DNA from: CAYJRW01 sp964372865
GTDB taxonomy: Bacteria; Patescibacteriota; Minisyncoccia; Minisyncoccales; 2-12-FULL-40-12
Direction of reading: 5' to 3'
Length of the DNA stretch: 7,434 nt
Assembly: GCA_964372865.1 (NCBI GenBank)
Contig: CAYJRW010000025.1
Span: 1-7,434 of the forward strand
In this document: positions 1 through 5,747 of the stretch, piece by piece
How positions within the stretch are numbered: position 1 is the first letter of the stretch
How the letters are laid out: the number at the start of each line of letters is the position of its first letter
Notes under the pieces: generated by a model
The model's input: the letters and a program-made list of their open reading frames with translations, nothing else
Told to the model about the DNA's origin: nothing
Database searches by the model: none
Program-made: the position numbers and the translations under genes

Positions 1-651
1 ATCGGGCGCGATTTGGTTGACGAACCATTGGGCGAGGGAAGATTTGCCGACCCCAAAAAGGTTAAAAAAGACGAGCTGGTTGAAAAAGAATCAGCCCTCT
101 ATCTGTCAAGGCATAAAAACAAATACGGTTTTCTCCTGACCGTCAAAAATAACACGCTTATTGCTTCAGCCGGAATAGACGAATCAAATGCGGATGGTAA
201 TTTTATTCTTTGGCCCAGGAATCCGCAAAAATCAGCAAATAAAATCAGGGCTTTTTTGCAAAAGAGGTCCGGGCTTAAGAGTTTGGGCGTCATTATTACA
301 GACAGCAAATTGACGCCCTTGAGAAGAGGCACTACCGGAGTTTGCTTGGCTCACAGCGGTTTTTTGGCGCTTAATGATTACAGGGGGAAACCAGATATTT
401 TTGGCAGAAAATTAAAACTAACGCAAGCCAACGTGGCAGAGGGTCTCGCAGGGGCAGCTGTTGCCCTCATGGGAGAAGGCAAAGAGCAGACGCCCCTCGT
501 TGTTATTGAAGAAGTTCCTTTTTTAAGGTTTCAAAAAAGAAGCCCGTCAAAAAAAGAATTGGCATATCTTAGAATGGGCTTTAAAGAAGATGTTTACGGT
601 AAAATTTTAACATCTGTTAAATGGCAGAAAGGAAAAACATTAAGAAGTTAA
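1..651 (+). CDS. CofE-like gamma-glutamyl ligase family protein, 5' end outside the window
   Basis: This frame is open from the first base, so the start lies upstream; 216 residues are visible. The family reference is CofE, which adds L-glutamate to F420-0 using GTP and divalent metal. Visible family signatures, numbered from the first codon here, are ASAGIDESN (residues 55-63), LGVIITDSKLTPLRRGTTGV (95-114), DYRGKPDIFGRKLKLTQ (126-142) and the helical stretch ending in VALMGEG. By analogy with archaeal CofE, D60 and D101 should bind metal; the residue after D101 is Ser where CofE usually has Thr. The fold assignment is good, but the substrate is not established: nothing nearby suggests F420 synthesis, and small-genome bacteria of this type usually lack it. 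It may ligate glutamate onto another compound. Its 3' end overlaps the next gene by 31 bases, suggesting co-transcription. Confidence 0.8.
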   Translation: MGRDLVDEPLGEGRFADPKKVKKDELVEKESALYLSRHKNKYGFLLTVKNNTLIASAGIDESNADGNFILWPRNPQKSANKIRAFLQKRSGLKSLGVIITDSKLTPLRRGTTGVCLAHSGFLALNDYRGKPDIFGRKLKLTQANVAEGLAGAAVALMGEGKEQTPLVVIEEVPFLRFQKRSPSKKELAYLRMGFKEDVYGKILTSVKWQKGKTLRS

Positions 652-1484
652 TATCGCTTCTGTTTTTACTGGTTTTTCTTGGCGGTATTTTATTTTTTTG
701 GCAATTCTTGTTTAGAGAGCTGCCAAAAGTTGAGAGAGAAATACCTGTTTTGGTTGGGAAGATTAGAAAGCAAATTGCAACTCCGCCTCCTTTAATCGTT
801 GAAGTCCGCTTGCCTGAATCATTCTTAACTCAAGCAGGCGTAATTCAGTGGACGAACATTCAGAGACAAAAACAGGGGCTCCCGGCTCTCAGAGAAAGTA
901 ATGAGCTTAATGAGTCCTCGTTGATAAAGGTCAAGGATATGCTTTTAAAGCAATATTTCGGGCACATTTCTCCTGAAGGCGAGGGAGTTTGGGACCTGGC
1001 AAGCAGGGCAGGGTACGAGTTCATAGCAATTGGAGAGAACTTGGCGCTGGGCGATTTTGAGAACGATGAGAAATTATTGGAAGGTTGGATGGGGTCCTCT
1101 GGCCACAGAGCAAATATTTTAAGTTCTCAGTATCAGGAAATTGGAGTTGCTGTTTTGAAAGGTGAATTTCAAGGCAGAGAAACTTGGCTGGCTGTTCAGC
1201 ATTTTGGCAAACCATTGTCGGTCTGCCCTCAACCCTCTGAATCGCTAATAACTGAAATTTCTGAAAACCAAAGCCAGATTGAAAAGATGTACTTGACCTT
1301 GTCTGCCCTTGAAGAAGAAATAAATTCCATGAGGCCCAAAAGAGGGCTTGCCTACAATCAAAAAGTTGAAGAGTACAATAATCTCGTCTCACAGTACAAT
1401 GCCTTAATTGGCAAAACGAAATTACTGATTGAGCAGTATAATAATCAAGTTAGGTTGTTCAACCAATGCGCTTTAGGGACATAA
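621..1484 (+). CDS. Membrane-anchored CAP/SCP-domain protein with C-terminal coiled coil
   Basis: A 287-residue surface protein. Residues 9-31 form one hydrophobic segment after a Lys/Arg-rich start, so it is probably an uncleaved anchor with the remainder outside the membrane. Residues about 72-196 are a CAP (SCP/PR-1, YkwD-like) domain: FGHISPEG (113-120), GENLA (139-143), GWMGSSGHRANIL (155-167) and IGVAV (174-178). H115, E139 and H162 match the usual CAP cavity residues. From about 203 to 283 the sequence is polar and heptad-like (QSQIEKMYLTLSALEEEI, then a second Asn/Gln-rich helix), consistent with a helical hairpin; C202 and C283 bracket it and could form a disulfide. Bacterial CAP proteins are poorly understood; no enzymatic role should be assumed. 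The start gives a sensible anchor but has no Shine-Dalgarno and lies inside the preceding gene. It overlaps the upstream frame of nth by 19 bases if that gene's first ATG is used. Confidence 0.85.
   Translation: MAERKNIKKLISLLFLLVFLGGILFFWQFLFRELPKVEREIPVLVGKIRKQIATPPPLIVEVRLPESFLTQAGVIQWTNIQRQKQGLPALRESNELNESSLIKVKDMLLKQYFGHISPEGEGVWDLASRAGYEFIAIGENLALGDFENDEKLLEGWMGSSGHRANILSSQYQEIGVAVLKGEFQGRETWLAVQHFGKPLSVCPQPSESLITEISENQSQIEKMYLTLSALEEEINSMRPKRGLAYNQKVEEYNNLVSQYNALIGKTKLLIEQYNNQVRLFNQCALGT
1475..1479 (+). promoter_or_regulatory. Ribosome binding site that sets the nth start
   Basis: AGGGA lies 7 bases before the ATG at 1487, ideal spacing. The earlier in-frame ATG at 1466 has no comparable site and would add seven residues that align to nothing in the family, so 1487 is preferred. 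This is the only convincingly placed Shine-Dalgarno in the window. Confidence 0.6.
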
Positions 1485-1486
1485 AC

Positions 1487-2149
1487 ATGCAAAAATTAGC
1501 TGCCAGAAAAAACAGGGTAAAGACGATATTAGCTGTTTTAAAAAAAATGTTTCCAAAAGCTAAGATTGCTTTGAAATACAGCAATAATTGGGAATTGCTT
1601 TTAGCTGTGGTTTTGTCTGCCCAGTGCACCGACAAAAAAGTTAATGAGGTGACCAAACTGCTTTTTAAAAAATACAAAACCCTGGATGATTATGCTGGAG
1701 TCAACGCAAAAGAGTTTGAAAAAGATATCAGGCCGACAGGGTTTTACAGAAACAAGGCGAAAAATATTTTGGCAGCGGCAAAAATTGTCAAAGAAAAATT
1801 TGCAGGCAGAGTTCCCGACAAAATGGAAGAACTTTTGCAACTCCCGGGAGTTGCCAGAAAAACAGCCAACATCGTTCTTGGCAATGCTTTTGGCATAGTT
1901 GAAGGAATAGCTGTTGACACTCATGTTAGGCGTTTTGCCAGAAAATTTGACCTGACCGACGAGGAAGACCCCAACAAGATAGAGCAGGATTTAATGGCTC
2001 TTTTGCCAAAGAAAGAATGGTTCGATTTCACCTACCGCTTAATTGACTATGGCAGAAAAATATGCCCTGCGAGAAGGCACGAATGCGTCAGCCACCCTAT
2101 AACTAAAATTTGGAAGCCTGCGGCAAATATCTGGCCAAAGAGAATATAA
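1487..2149 (+). CDS. nth: Endonuclease III (DNA glycosylase/AP lyase) with a degenerate iron-sulfur motif
   Basis: A 220-residue helix-hairpin-helix glycosylase that removes oxidised pyrimidines and cleaves the resulting abasic site. The family motifs are clear: LLLAVVLSAQCTD (37-49), the hairpin LPGVARKTANIVL (119-131) with catalytic K125, and VDTHVRRFARK (143-153) with catalytic D144. Length matches E. coli Nth (211). The C-terminal cluster loop is abnormal. The family pattern is C-x6-C-x2-C-x5-C; here it reads C193, C200, H203, W209, so the last two ligands are His and Trp although the flanking residues (HPITKIW against the usual CPxxxxC) still align without a gap. A normal [4Fe-4S] cluster is therefore unlikely. 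Catalytic residues are intact, so glycosylase activity is still expected. The gene follows the CAP protein with 2 bases between stop and start, and probably shares its transcript. Confidence 0.93.
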   Translation: MQKLAARKNRVKTILAVLKKMFPKAKIALKYSNNWELLLAVVLSAQCTDKKVNEVTKLLFKKYKTLDDYAGVNAKEFEKDIRPTGFYRNKAKNILAAAKIVKEKFAGRVPDKMEELLQLPGVARKTANIVLGNAFGIVEGIAVDTHVRRFARKFDLTDEEDPNKIEQDLMALLPKKEWFDFTYRLIDYGRKICPARRHECVSHPITKIWKPAANIWPKRI

Positions 2150-2153
2150 TTTG

Positions 2154-2162
2154 TGTTAAAAT
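2154..2162 (+). promoter_or_regulatory. Extended -10 promoter for the 5'-3' exonuclease gene
   Basis: TGTTAAAAT is a TGn extended -10 followed by TAAAAT (five of six bases of the consensus). The hexamer ends 6 bases before the ATG at 2169, so transcription would begin at or next to the start codon, giving a leaderless message. A second hexamer, a perfect TATAAT, sits at 2145-2150 and overlaps the nth stop codon; it would instead give a leader of roughly a dozen bases. I see no good -35. The AGGGAA directly touching the ATG is too close to serve as a normal ribosome site. Confidence 0.45.
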
Positions 2163-2168
2163 AGGGAA

Positions 2169-3050
2169 ATGGCTAGTGAAAAAAAGCGACTAATTGTCAT
2201 TGACGCAAATTCCATTATCCACAGGGCTTTTCATGCCTTGCCTCCTTTGACCACCAAAAAGGGAGAGCAGGTTGGAGCAGTTTACGGATTTTTGCTTGTT
2301 TTTTTCAAGGCGATAAAAGATTTTCAGCCAGATTTTGTGGCAGCTTGTTTTGATGTTCCTGGCCCCACTTTCAGGCACGAGAAATTCAAAGAATACAAAG
2401 CCAAAAGGCCCCCTGCGCCTGATGAACTTTACGCACAGATTCCCAAAGTGAAAGAGGTTCTATCTGCTTTTAACGTTCCTGTTTTTGAAAAAGAGGGTTT
2501 TGAAGCAGACGATATTATTGGAACAATTTCTGACCTGGCGCCAAAAAAACAGGTCTTCCCTGAAATTGAAACAATAATTTTGTCAGGAGACAAAGACGCT
2601 TTGCAGCTGGTGGATAAAAATACCAAAGTTTATTCTTTGAGAAAAGGAGTTAAAGACATTGTTTTGTATGGCAAAGAAGAAGTTGAAAAAAAATACGGGC
2701 TTTCCCCAAAGCAACTTCTTGATTACAAAGCCCTGAGAGGGGATCCTTCTGACAATATTCCTGGAGTTACTGGCGTTGGAGAAAAAACAGCCACTGAGTT
2801 AATCAAAAATTTTGGCAGTTTAGATAATCTTTATGAAAAACTCAGTGAGCTGCCAGTCAAATTAAAAGAAAAGCTGCTTTTATATAAAGAGCAAGCGTTA
2901 CTCTCGCGCGAGCTTGCTGATATTAATAAAAACGTTCCCATTGATTTTAATTTACCAGATTGTCAGTGGGATAAGTATGACAAAACCAAAGCCGCCCAAG
3001 CTTTAAAAGCCCTTGAGTTTTTCAGTTTAATCAACCGGCTACCAAATTAG
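2169..3050 (+). CDS. Stand-alone 5'-3' exonuclease/flap endonuclease (DNA polymerase I N-terminal type)
   Basis: A 293-residue protein equal to the 5' nuclease domain of DNA polymerase I, with no 3'-5' exonuclease or polymerase part. It should remove RNA primers and 5' flaps during Okazaki-fragment maturation and repair. The metal-binding carboxylates are all visible: D12 in VIDANS, D62 in ACFDVPGPTFR, E112/D114/D115 in FEADDIIGT, D141/D143 in SGDKDALQLVD, and D192/D195 in LRGDPSDNIPGVTGVGEKTA, which leads into the helix-3-turn-helix DNA-binding part. The tail, ALEFFSLINRLPN, matches the end of the Pol I domain, where a linker to the polymerase part normally follows; here a stop codon comes at once. 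So this is either a naturally separate enzyme or one half of a split Pol I. Its stop overlaps that of the convergent gene by 4 bases. Confidence 0.92.
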   Translation: MASEKKRLIVIDANSIIHRAFHALPPLTTKKGEQVGAVYGFLLVFFKAIKDFQPDFVAACFDVPGPTFRHEKFKEYKAKRPPAPDELYAQIPKVKEVLSAFNVPVFEKEGFEADDIIGTISDLAPKKQVFPEIETIILSGDKDALQLVDKNTKVYSLRKGVKDIVLYGKEEVEKKYGLSPKQLLDYKALRGDPSDNIPGVTGVGEKTATELIKNFGSLDNLYEKLSELPVKLKEKLLLYKEQALLSRELADINKNVPIDFNLPDCQWDKYDKTKAAQALKALEFFSLINRLPN

Positions 3051-3595
3051 AGCTGTCCCTGGCAGACTAAGTCCAGTTCTTCTGGCGACTTGGTGAAAAA
3101 GTGAACGTCAAAATGAGGCACAGCATAGCCCTCATGGCCTGGAATTTGTGTGATGGTGAGAAATTGATATTCTGCCCCAAAAAAGTCAAACTTTTGCACT
3201 TGCCGCCAGTCCGTTTCCACAACCCCGGTTTCATAAGCTCTTTCTATAACTTCCTTAGTAATTCCACTGAGCGCGAATTGGGCTTCTGGGAAATCGGTTC
3301 TAAAGTGATATTCAACTGCCAAAACTTCGCCTGTTATTTCATTGAGTAAATAGGTTGGGCCAAGCCAGGCCTCTTCAGCAGGGACTTTAGGATCAAAATT
3401 GTTAGTTAGCGAAGGATTTAAGTAGTGCACTCCTTTCCCAGGAAAGCATGGTCCAACCCGGACAAAACCTTCTGGAAGCTTGAGTTTGACAGGTTCTTTT
3501 GGCTCGGGCGCAGGCGTTACAGGCCAAAGCATACCCGAAACCAGGCCGATTATTACACCGGCTGCAGCGCCTATTAACAAATCCTTGATGTTCAT
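3047..3595 (-). CDS. Membrane-anchored protein of unknown function with PHFDVHFF motif
   Basis: A 182-residue protein I cannot name with certainty. Residues 5-24 are a Gly/Ala-rich hydrophobic helix, followed by a Pro/Glu/Lys-rich linker (25-39), so it is probably anchored by its N-terminus with the remainder outside the membrane. The globular part has GPCFPGKGVHYLNP (48-61), LGPTYLLNEITGEVLAVEYHF (78-98) and VPHFDVHFF (159-167). The order 'PGxGxHYxNP - GPxYxxxxxGxxxxVEY - PHFDxHF' recalls a family of secreted proteins that I know as TTHB210-like/DUF5602; this is from memory and not confirmed. H57, H154, H161 and H165 could bind metal or a ligand. C50 and C178 are the only cysteines and may pair. 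It stands alone on the minus strand, divergent from the sensor-like gene and convergent with the exonuclease gene. Confidence 0.8.
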   Translation of the reverse strand: MNIKDLLIGAAAGVIIGLVSGMLWPVTPAPEPKEPVKLKLPEGFVRVGPCFPGKGVHYLNPSLTNNFDPKVPAEEAWLGPTYLLNEITGEVLAVEYHFRTDFPEAQFALSGITKEVIERAYETGVVETDWRQVQKFDFFGAEYQFLTITQIPGHEGYAVPHFDVHFFTKSPEELDLVCQGQL

Positions 3596-3601
3596 CTGTT
3601 T

Positions 3602-3607
3602 TATATA
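3602..3607 (-). promoter_or_regulatory. Possible start-proximal -10 for the minus-strand anchored protein
   Basis: On the minus strand TATATA is followed by AAACAG and then the ATG at 3595, the same 6-base spacing seen at two plus-strand starts here; shifted by two bases it reads TATAAA with 4-base spacing. A competing perfect TATAAT on the minus strand occupies 3642-3637 and would give a leader of roughly 35 bases. I cannot choose between them by eye. No Shine-Dalgarno precedes this ATG. Confidence 0.3.
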
Positions 3608-3633
3608 GATTGTTTTATTTAGTCGACCTTTCT

Positions 3634-3652
3634 GTTATTATAAAATAATAAC
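3634..3652. repeat. Perfect 8-base inverted repeat in the divergent promoter region
   Basis: GTTATTAT (3634-3641), three bases AAA, then ATAATAAC (3645-3652), ending immediately before the ATG at 3653. It contains a -10-like hexamer on both strands (TAAAAT on plus, TATAAT on minus), so it lies where a dimeric regulator could block both divergent genes. It is also purely A/T apart from the end pair, so chance or simple promoter symmetry is a fair alternative. Confidence 0.45.
3641..3646 (+). promoter_or_regulatory. Start-proximal -10 promoter for the sensor-like gene
   Basis: TAAAAT is followed by six bases (AATAAC) and then the ATG at 3653. This is the same hexamer and spacing as at 2157-2162, again predicting a leaderless transcript, since initiation normally occurs about 7 bases past the hexamer. 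There is no TGn extension and no clear -35. This promoter probably also serves fpg and holA, which follow by overlap. Confidence 0.45.
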
Positions 3653-5035
3653 ATGTTTTCCAAAATAAAACTAAGGGGTAAGTTGCTGCTGACAATTTCT
3701 TTTTTAACAGTGTTTGCGCTATTTTTTACAACTTTTTTGTGGGCATATTCTACAAATATTATACTAAGAGGCGAAATTATAAACAAGCAGAAGAATATTG
3801 CCCAACTGGTTAATCAGAGAATAGAAGAGTTGTTAAGAGTCAAATTAACCAATCTAATCTTAAATTCTCAGTCAGTCGTAGTGCTGGAAAAAGATTTTGA
3901 GGCGGCAGAGTATCAGATACAAACCATGTTTTCGCAGGACAAAGATTTGCTGGAAGCCAGTTTTATAGACGCCAACGGGAAAGAGCTTTTAAAGCTTTCC
4001 CCCGGGCAGGTGCACTCTAAAGAAGAGCTGAGAGACAGAGCAAGGGATGCAGCTTTTGTCGTGCCGATGTTTAGATACGCAACAGAATACATAAGCCAAG
4101 TTTACTTTATGCCCAACGGGAATCCGGCCATAACCATGGCTGTTCCTATTTTGGCTCCTCCAGCAGGCACGAGAGCCATTGAACGTATCAGAACTGTTTT
4201 GCCAGAAGTTCTGCCAGGCACCGTTCGCGGAGTTCTGGCAGTTGAAGTGAGTTTAGTTGATATCATGAGAGCTGTGGCTGAGATAGAAATTGAAGGCGGG
4301 ACCATATATCTTTTGGAGCATAAAGACAACAAGATAATCGGTCATACAAACAGAGAATTCGTGGGGGAAAGCTTTTCTGAGGTTGAGGTGAATCAGATAA
4401 TTCACGGCAAAGTATACGGGAAAAGACAGCAACAAGAAAGCGTAATAATCTCCCAAGGAAAGAATGAAAACAACATTTCTGCTCTGGCAATACACCTCCA
4501 TTTACCAAGGTATGGTTGGGGGATAACAATTCAACAGCCCCTGGCGATAGCTTTTGCCCCGATTCAGAGGGTATATATATTCGCCGGTATCTTATTTGTG
4601 GCAATTTTCTTTTTCTCTTTGGCTATGGGAGTTTGGCTGTCAAATAAGATACTGCGTCCTATCAACATTCTTCAGAGAGGCGCAGAAATCATCGGCGGCG
4701 GGAACTATGATTATAGAGTTGAAGTGAAAACCGAAGACGAGCTACAGCAGTTGGCCGATGCCTTTAATAAAATGGCCAAGGACATTAAAATATCGCAAGC
4801 CGAACTGCAGTCAGCCAAAGCCGGCCTTGAAAAGCAGGTTGAAGCTCGGACAAAAGAGTTGCAGGAATTGGCAGGGCGCCAGGAAGAGATTATCGAACAA
4901 AGAACCAAGGAAATTCAAGAGAGGATGCAAGAATTGGAAAGGTTTCATAAGTTGGCTGTCGGCAGAGAATTGAAAATGGTGGAACTAAAAGGGCAAATCA
5001 AAAAAGTCAAAAATGCCAGAACTTCCAGAGGTTGA
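3653..5035 (+). CDS. Sensor-like membrane protein: extracellular Cache-like domain, HAMP, coiled coil, no output domain
   Basis: A 460-residue protein with the front half of a chemoreceptor or sensor kinase. Transmembrane helix 1 is about residues 11-33 and helix 2 about 307-329. The 270 residues between them form an extracellular domain, with DANGKELLKL (from 106) and PAITMAVPILAPP resembling double-Cache sensors. A HAMP linker follows (about 331-383; LRPINILQRGAEIIGGG then DELQQLADAFNKMAKDI), then a long Glu/Gln/Lys-rich coiled coil to about 455. The segment LERFHKLAVGRELKMVELK (428-446) is of a type often seen just before a kinase, PAS or GGDEF domain, yet the protein stops 14 residues later. 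It may pass its signal to a separate partner through the coiled coil, act as a scaffold, or be truncated; the first two are inference. It has no histidine-kinase, methyl-accepting or cyclase motif. Its last 23 bases overlap fpg. Confidence 0.85.
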   Translation: MFSKIKLRGKLLLTISFLTVFALFFTTFLWAYSTNIILRGEIINKQKNIAQLVNQRIEELLRVKLTNLILNSQSVVVLEKDFEAAEYQIQTMFSQDKDLLEASFIDANGKELLKLSPGQVHSKEELRDRARDAAFVVPMFRYATEYISQVYFMPNGNPAITMAVPILAPPAGTRAIERIRTVLPEVLPGTVRGVLAVEVSLVDIMRAVAEIEIEGGTIYLLEHKDNKIIGHTNREFVGESFSEVEVNQIIHGKVYGKRQQQESVIISQGKNENNISALAIHLHLPRYGWGITIQQPLAIAFAPIQRVYIFAGILFVAIFFFSLAMGVWLSNKILRPINILQRGAEIIGGGNYDYRVEVKTEDELQQLADAFNKMAKDIKISQAELQSAKAGLEKQVEARTKELQELAGRQEEIIEQRTKEIQERMQELERFHKLAVGRELKMVELKGQIKKVKNARTSRG

Positions 5036-5747
5036 AACAATAAGGCAGCAACTGGCTAAATCAATTATTGGCAAGAAACTACAAGGCAAGGAAATTGTAA
5101 GGGTTCGCAGAAGAGGCAAGATTTTAATAATTGGTTTTAGAGATGGTCAAGCTGTCATTATTCACCCAAAAATGACGGGTCAATTGATTTTTGAAGGAAG
5201 CGTCTCTAAACATACGCGCCATATTTTCAGGTTTGAGGGCGGCACCAAATTGATTTTTAACGATATCAGAAAGTTCGGTTGGTGGAAAAAAGTTGAGAAT
5301 ACAAAAAAAATAGAAAAAGAGCTAGGAGTCGAACCACTTAAAATCAATAAAAAGACATTTAAAAATATTTTGAGCAGGCGCCAAAATGCCAGGATTAAAC
5401 CCTTATTGATGGACCAGAAGTTCATTGCAGGCATTGGCAATATTTATTCAGACGAAATTTTATATGCTGCAAAAATTCATCCTTTAAGAAAAGTCATGAC
5501 ATTGAGCAGTAAAGAAATCGAGAGAGTTTTAAGGAATACAAAAAAAATATTGAAGTCAGCAATTTCTCATCAAGGGTCGTCAATTAGGAACTTTCGCGAC
5601 GCTTTTGGGCGAAAAGGAAATTTCGCAAGATTCCATAAGGTCTATCAAAAAGAAGGGCAAAAATGTACCAGGTGCGGGAATATAATAAAGCGATTAAAGC
5701 TTGGGGGGCGGAGCGCGCATTATTGCCCAAAATGCCAAAAAATTTAA
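5013..5747 (+). CDS. mutM: Formamidopyrimidine-DNA glycosylase (MutM/Fpg), short N-terminal domain
   Basis: Base-excision repair enzyme that removes 8-oxoguanine and ring-opened purines and then cleaves the backbone. The start is fixed by the invariant MPELPEVET: Pro2 becomes the N-terminal nucleophile, and E3 and E6 are present. Further landmarks: RRRGK with K36, HPKMTGQL (51-58, M54 of the void-filling triad), NDIRKFG (83-89, R86 and F88 of the same triad), IAGIGNIYSDEIL (138-150, N143), and a zinc finger C218-C221-C238-C241 with R233. At 244 residues it is below the usual 270 or so. The shortfall is mostly near the front: IIGKKL runs straight into QGKEIVRVRRRGK, placing the conserved Lys at 36 against about 57 in E. 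coli. All named catalytic residues survive. It begins within the end of the sensor-like gene and its TAA shares one base with the holA ATG (TAATG). Confidence 0.94.
   Translation: MPELPEVETIRQQLAKSIIGKKLQGKEIVRVRRRGKILIIGFRDGQAVIIHPKMTGQLIFEGSVSKHTRHIFRFEGGTKLIFNDIRKFGWWKKVENTKKIEKELGVEPLKINKKTFKNILSRRQNARIKPLLMDQKFIAGIGNIYSDEILYAAKIHPLRKVMTLSSKEIERVLRNTKKILKSAISHQGSSIRNFRDAFGRKGNFARFHKVYQKEGQKCTRCGNIIKRLKLGGRSAHYCPKCQKI

Noticed and set aside
1383..1391. CTCGTCTCA, also found in the holA insert, as a possible second copy of that element
   Set aside because: Only nine bases are shared, with no similarity on either side and no palindrome partner here.
1021..1392. 123-residue minus-strand frame within the CAP gene
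   Set aside because: It lies wholly opposite a gene with strong domain motifs, and its translation shows no recognisable protein pattern.
1466..1486. Earlier in-frame ATG giving nth seven extra residues
   Set aside because: It has no ribosome site and lies in the end of the CAP gene; the ATG at 1487 has AGGGA at ideal spacing and fits the family start.
2891..2917. GCAAGC...GCTTGC with an internal CTCGCGCGAG palindrome in the exonuclease gene
   Set aside because: The encoded residues (EQALLSRELADI) match the conserved Pol I 5' nuclease sequence, so the bases are explained by coding constraint.
5663..5746. Longer holA start inside fpg
   Set aside because: The added residues do not resemble HolA and would overlap the fpg zinc finger; the ATG at 5747 coupled to the fpg stop begins with the family's own first residues.
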